A model generated the notes under the pieces. That model was not told the origin of the DNA. It did no database searches and worked only from the letters and a program-made list of their open reading frames with translations. 64,000 nt of DNA, taken from Aliidiomarina sp047920995. GTDB taxonomy: Bacteria > Pseudomonadota > Gammaproteobacteria > Enterobacterales > Alteromonadaceae. Positions 61,452-64,000 of this stretch are shown in pieces. Every line of letters starts with the position of its first letter. Position 1 is the first letter of the stretch. The DNA is taken from NCBI RefSeq assembly GCF_047920995.1, contig NZ_JBLRWZ010000003.1, positions 52,167 to 116,166 on the forward strand, written 5' to 3'. A program made the position numbers and the translations under genes.

Positions 61452-61477
61452 GAAATAAAGTATGCACTGATTCGTTA
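61452..61477 (+). promoter_or_regulatory. Candidate ECF promoter of the S8 peptidase gene
   Basis: GAAAT (61452-61456), 16 bases, CGTTA (61473-61477), with CACTG and T-CGTTA shared with the motif on the opposite strand at 61408-61433. A small CGTTACT/AGTAACG inverted repeat (61473-61494) overlaps its -10. Confidence 0.45.
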
Positions 61478-61545
61478 CTATAGTAGAAGTAACGTACTAC
61501 AGAATTAAGCCCTGTACTGCGAATCATATTGAGGCATTGAAATAC

Positions 61546-62955
61546 ATGAAGTTAGTTTTACGCGCGTGGCGTTACGGCATTCTCTTTGTTGCCCTTGTTA
61601 TGGCCACAAGTGCCGTTGCGCAACAACGGCCTACATTACCTATTCCACCGGTGCCTACGCCGGCGGAGCGAGCGGCTGAACGCAATATTGAGCGGGCCGC
61701 ACGACAAATAGAGCGTATTGAGCGAGCACGCACTGTAATTCCGGATTCCGCGCAACAGCGTATTCTTGCAGCTGCAGAGAATGGCGCAGAGCTCGCCTTC
61801 ACTCTCGCCGCCCTGCCTGAGCACGTAGGCAACCTGCCGGCGCAGCTGCGTATCATTGATGCCAAGGGCTTTGAACGCTTCATTGAGGTGGAAATAGAGC
61901 CTGGCCGCCGAGCGATTGAACGCGAATGGGTGTTACTAATCGATTATGAAGATCGCCAAGTATTCGCTGAGCAAGCGCCAGAATTATGGCGTTACCTAAG
62001 TAGCTACCAACCATTAACAGCGCTAGGCCAAGTGATGCTCAGTTTCTCCGTACCTCGGCATTTAGATAATCGCGAAGGTGTAGAGAGATTGTTACCTGCG
62101 GCCTATCATCCTTACCTCGATAGAAATCACGTGTATCAGGCAACCAGTTCAGCGCAGCCTCGCCAAGAAAATCCCCCCGAATTAACATGGCCTGCTGATG
62201 CAGTTTGCAATGATAACGTTCGCATTGGCGTGGTAGATACGCAATTGCAGGAAAACCATCCCGCTTTTAAAACAGCTCTTGCAGAGCAGCGCTTGGTTCG
62301 CAAAGCGATTCTTGATACCAGTATTACTCAACAGCAACATCATGGTACTGCGATAACCAGCTTATTGATTTCGCAAGCTAATGAGCTGCAAGGGCTAGTG
62401 CCCAATGCGCACATTTTTCATGCCGAGGCATTCTACAGCCAATCGCCAGAACATCAGGGCGCTACGCTTACGCATTTACTCAGCGCACTCAATTGGTTAA
62501 TTGAAAGCAATGTGCAAGTGGTTAATTTGAGCCTCACAGGCCCTGCTAATAATACGTTACACAGTGTAGTTCGCAGGCTGTATGCAGAAAATATCACCAT
62601 TGTAGCGGCCGCCGGCAATGCCGGGCCATTTGCTGAGCCTTTATATCCGGCTGCATATCCGGAAGTGATTGCGGTAACGGCCGTAGATAAATCGAAGAAC
62701 ATCTATCGCTGGGCAAATCAGGGGGAGTATATAGAGTTCTCAGCATTCGGTGTTGGCGTACTTACTGCGCAAGCTGAAGGTTTTTGGGGCGAAGAATCAG
62801 GAACTTCAATCGCCGCACCGGTTGTAAGCGCGTTTGCGGCTTGCCATGCACAAGAGAGCGTAGAAAGCACCAGAGCTAGTTTGCGTGAACACGCAAGAGA
62901 AATGGGTGCCACAGGCCGCGATAGCGTGTTTGGCTTTGGCCTACTGCACCCGTAA
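61546..62955 (+). CDS. Secreted S8 (subtilisin-family) serine peptidase
   Basis: A 469-residue exported protease. The signal peptide ends near residue 27 (ATSAVAQQ). Residues 28-215 carry an Arg/Glu-rich helical stretch (AERAAERNIERAARQIERIERAR) and an unassigned domain that may act as a propeptide or as a partner-binding part. The catalytic domain (about 225-469) has the full triad: Asp231 (VVDTQL), His266 (HHGTA) and Ser421 (GTSIAAP), with oxyanion Asn358 (AAGNAGP). The start is ATG 61546; a TTG three codons earlier is too near the GAGG site. It is divergent from the sigma gene. Confidence 0.9.
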   Translation: MKLVLRAWRYGILFVALVMATSAVAQQRPTLPIPPVPTPAERAAERNIERAARQIERIERARTVIPDSAQQRILAAAENGAELAFTLAALPEHVGNLPAQLRIIDAKGFERFIEVEIEPGRRAIEREWVLLIDYEDRQVFAEQAPELWRYLSSYQPLTALGQVMLSFSVPRHLDNREGVERLLPAAYHPYLDRNHVYQATSSAQPRQENPPELTWPADAVCNDNVRIGVVDTQLQENHPAFKTALAEQRLVRKAILDTSITQQQHHGTAITSLLISQANELQGLVPNAHIFHAEAFYSQSPEHQGATLTHLLSALNWLIESNVQVVNLSLTGPANNTLHSVVRRLYAENITIVAAAGNAGPFAEPLYPAAYPEVIAVTAVDKSKNIYRWANQGEYIEFSAFGVGVLTAQAEGFWGEESGTSIAAPVVSAFAACHAQESVESTRASLREHAREMGATGRDSVFGFGLLHP

Positions 62956-62960
62956 AACAA

Positions 62961-63890
62961 TTAGAAATGCAGTGCAACACCCAAAGAAATGCGTGTTTCT
63001 GAATAATCTGCGCTGGCTAAATTAGATTGATAATCGCCATGTTCAAGCTGGGTAATTGCCATTAAACGCTGCCAAACCGGAACTTCAAAGCGAGCATCCA
63101 GCACGTTGTGCCGATCTTCGCGGGGCTGCTGCAGCCCTAATGCATTGCCGCGATAATCACGCTCGTGAATTCGATAACCTACCTGGAATCGCGCATCTTG
63201 ATTAAGCCAGGTAAACCGGTGTGAATAGCGTAATCTTAGCGTGCTCCCCTTGTAAGAGAACATATCCGAACGCGCTTTTTCATCATCGAAATTACCACCG
63301 AAAAGCAGGAAGCTTTTGCCGGCATTAAAAAAGTAAAACGCATCTACAGAGAATCCTTGAGTATCTGCATCACGTTCTGGGAATGCCGCCAGCGATTTTT
63401 CAGCTTGGTTGTATGCCCCACGTAAATACACCGCATCACCAATCATGCGAGCAGCGTAAATGGAATACTGATTCAGGCTCAGAAATGAGTTACCACCAAG
63501 CGTTGCATCGGCATAATAGTAATTGCCACCAAGGGTATATACATCGAAATCGTAACTTACATCGGCGAATAACAAATGCAGCATGAGATCGAACTCGCCA
63601 TAATCTCGATAACGACGATCCGTAAGCTGATAGCCAAAATCCAGATTCCATGATTCAGCTGGCTGCCAATATGCATGAATACTAAAATCCAGCACTGTGG
63701 CCATATCTGCCTCATCAACCGAGGTATCAATCTCACTTACCGTTACGTTGCTGTTGTACTCGCCAGCAATACCAAGCTTGATGTCAAAATCGAAGTTACT
63801 TCCTGAATCACTCGCCCAGGAATATGGCGCAACGCAGAGCAACATGCTTGCGATACTTACTGCCAAAAGTGTAGGGGATTGTTTGCTCAT
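62961..63890 (-). CDS. Outer-membrane beta-barrel protein of unknown function
   Basis: A 309-residue protein with a signal peptide ending near WASDS (residue 27). The mature part has regular alternation of polar and aromatic residues (GIAGEYNSNVTVSEID, WNLDFGYQLTDRRYRDYGEFDLMLH) and ends ISLGVALHF with the terminal Phe of outer-membrane barrels; about 14 strands would fit. It resembles the barrel part of DUF560/Slam-like proteins, but that is a faint likeness. GGAG lies six bases before ATG 63890. Its stop is five bases from that of the S8 peptidase. Confidence 0.82.
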   Translation of the reverse strand: MSKQSPTLLAVSIASMLLCVAPYSWASDSGSNFDFDIKLGIAGEYNSNVTVSEIDTSVDEADMATVLDFSIHAYWQPAESWNLDFGYQLTDRRYRDYGEFDLMLHLLFADVSYDFDVYTLGGNYYYADATLGGNSFLSLNQYSIYAARMIGDAVYLRGAYNQAEKSLAAFPERDADTQGFSVDAFYFFNAGKSFLLFGGNFDDEKARSDMFSYKGSTLRLRYSHRFTWLNQDARFQVGYRIHERDYRGNALGLQQPREDRHNVLDARFEVPVWQRLMAITQLEHGDYQSNLASADYSETRISLGVALHF

Positions 63891-63923
63891 CACTATCTCC
63901 GCGTTTGTTGCTATCGATTATAA

Positions 63924-63958
63924 GCAAATAAGGGGAGGCATAGCCTCCCCTTATTTGC
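63924..63958. terminator. Perfect 16-bp hairpin near the window end
   Basis: GCAAATAAGGGGAGGC (63924-63939) and its exact reverse complement (63943-63958) with a three-base loop. It lies 34 bases upstream of the barrel gene start, so on the minus strand it probably terminates a gene beyond the window, or it acts in the barrel gene leader. Confidence 0.7.
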
Positions 63959-64000
63959 AATATAGTTTGGCGATATACGTGTTCAGTATAGATTAACCGC

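Noticed and set aside
1..64000. tRNA, rRNA, CRISPR arrays, insertion sequences, prophage or att sites
   Set aside because: None recognised: no spaced direct repeats, no transposase or integrase, and no cloverleaf noticed in the spacers.

Overview
The window is a stretch of chromosome from a marine-type gammaproteobacterium, most likely in or near Idiomarinaceae (Alteromonadales). Reasons: the housekeeping blocks ubiE-ubiJ-ubiB-tatABC-tatD, trxA-rho divergent from rhlB-gppA, and ubiD-fre are typical of Gammaproteobacteria. A secreted S9 dipeptidyl peptidase, large PstC and PstA permeases and a TonB-dependent receptor for thiamine fit the Alteromonadales. The species is inferred by resemblance only. 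Genes are dense. I see no tRNA, rRNA, CRISPR, insertion sequence or prophage.

Layout. 1-2,730: trpS (cut by the window edge), rpe and two small envelope proteins. 2,734-9,532: oligopeptidase A, a DPP IV-like lipoprotein peptidase and a TPR-GGDEF diguanylate cyclase. 9,779-20,110: an MscS-type channel, a YebC/YeeN-family protein, dsbG, a Sel1/TonB-C protein, gor, an unknown envelope protein, a MlaC-like protein, the udk-nupC nucleoside salvage pair and a lipoprotein. 20,249-24,322: pheA, an ExeM-like nuclease and trhO. 24,459-28,310: ktrAB potassium uptake, convergent with a KdpD/KdpE-like two-component pair whose kinase lacks the usual N-terminal sensor. 28,323-33,914: a thiamine salvage operon with promoter, TPP riboswitch, TonB receptor, YkoF-like protein, PnuT-type transporter, kinase and MFS transporter. 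33,991-41,614: fre, ubiD, rho, trxA, rhlB, gppA and hemB. 41,766-48,590: the pstS-pstCAB-phoU phosphate regulon with two good Pho boxes. 48,686-56,952: tatD, an unknown coiled-coil protein, tatCBA, ubiB, ubiJ, ubiE and recG. 56,979-60,068: a GNAT-nitrilase fusion and a NhaC-family antiporter. 60,110-63,958: an ECF sigma factor with its anti-sigma factor, a divergent secreted subtilisin and a convergent outer-membrane barrel.

How the parts work together. Thiamine is probably captured by the TonB receptor, moved inward by the PnuT-type channel and trapped by phosphorylation, all under TPP control. Phosphate uptake is controlled by PhoB at both pstS and pstC. The most promising little-described unit is the sigma/anti-sigma/S8 peptidase/barrel locus. 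There the sigma gene and the peptidase gene each carry upstream a similar GRAAT-N16-CGTTA motif in opposite directions, which suggests one ECF regulon. Gene products were recognised from motifs and remembered family sequences; no search was run.
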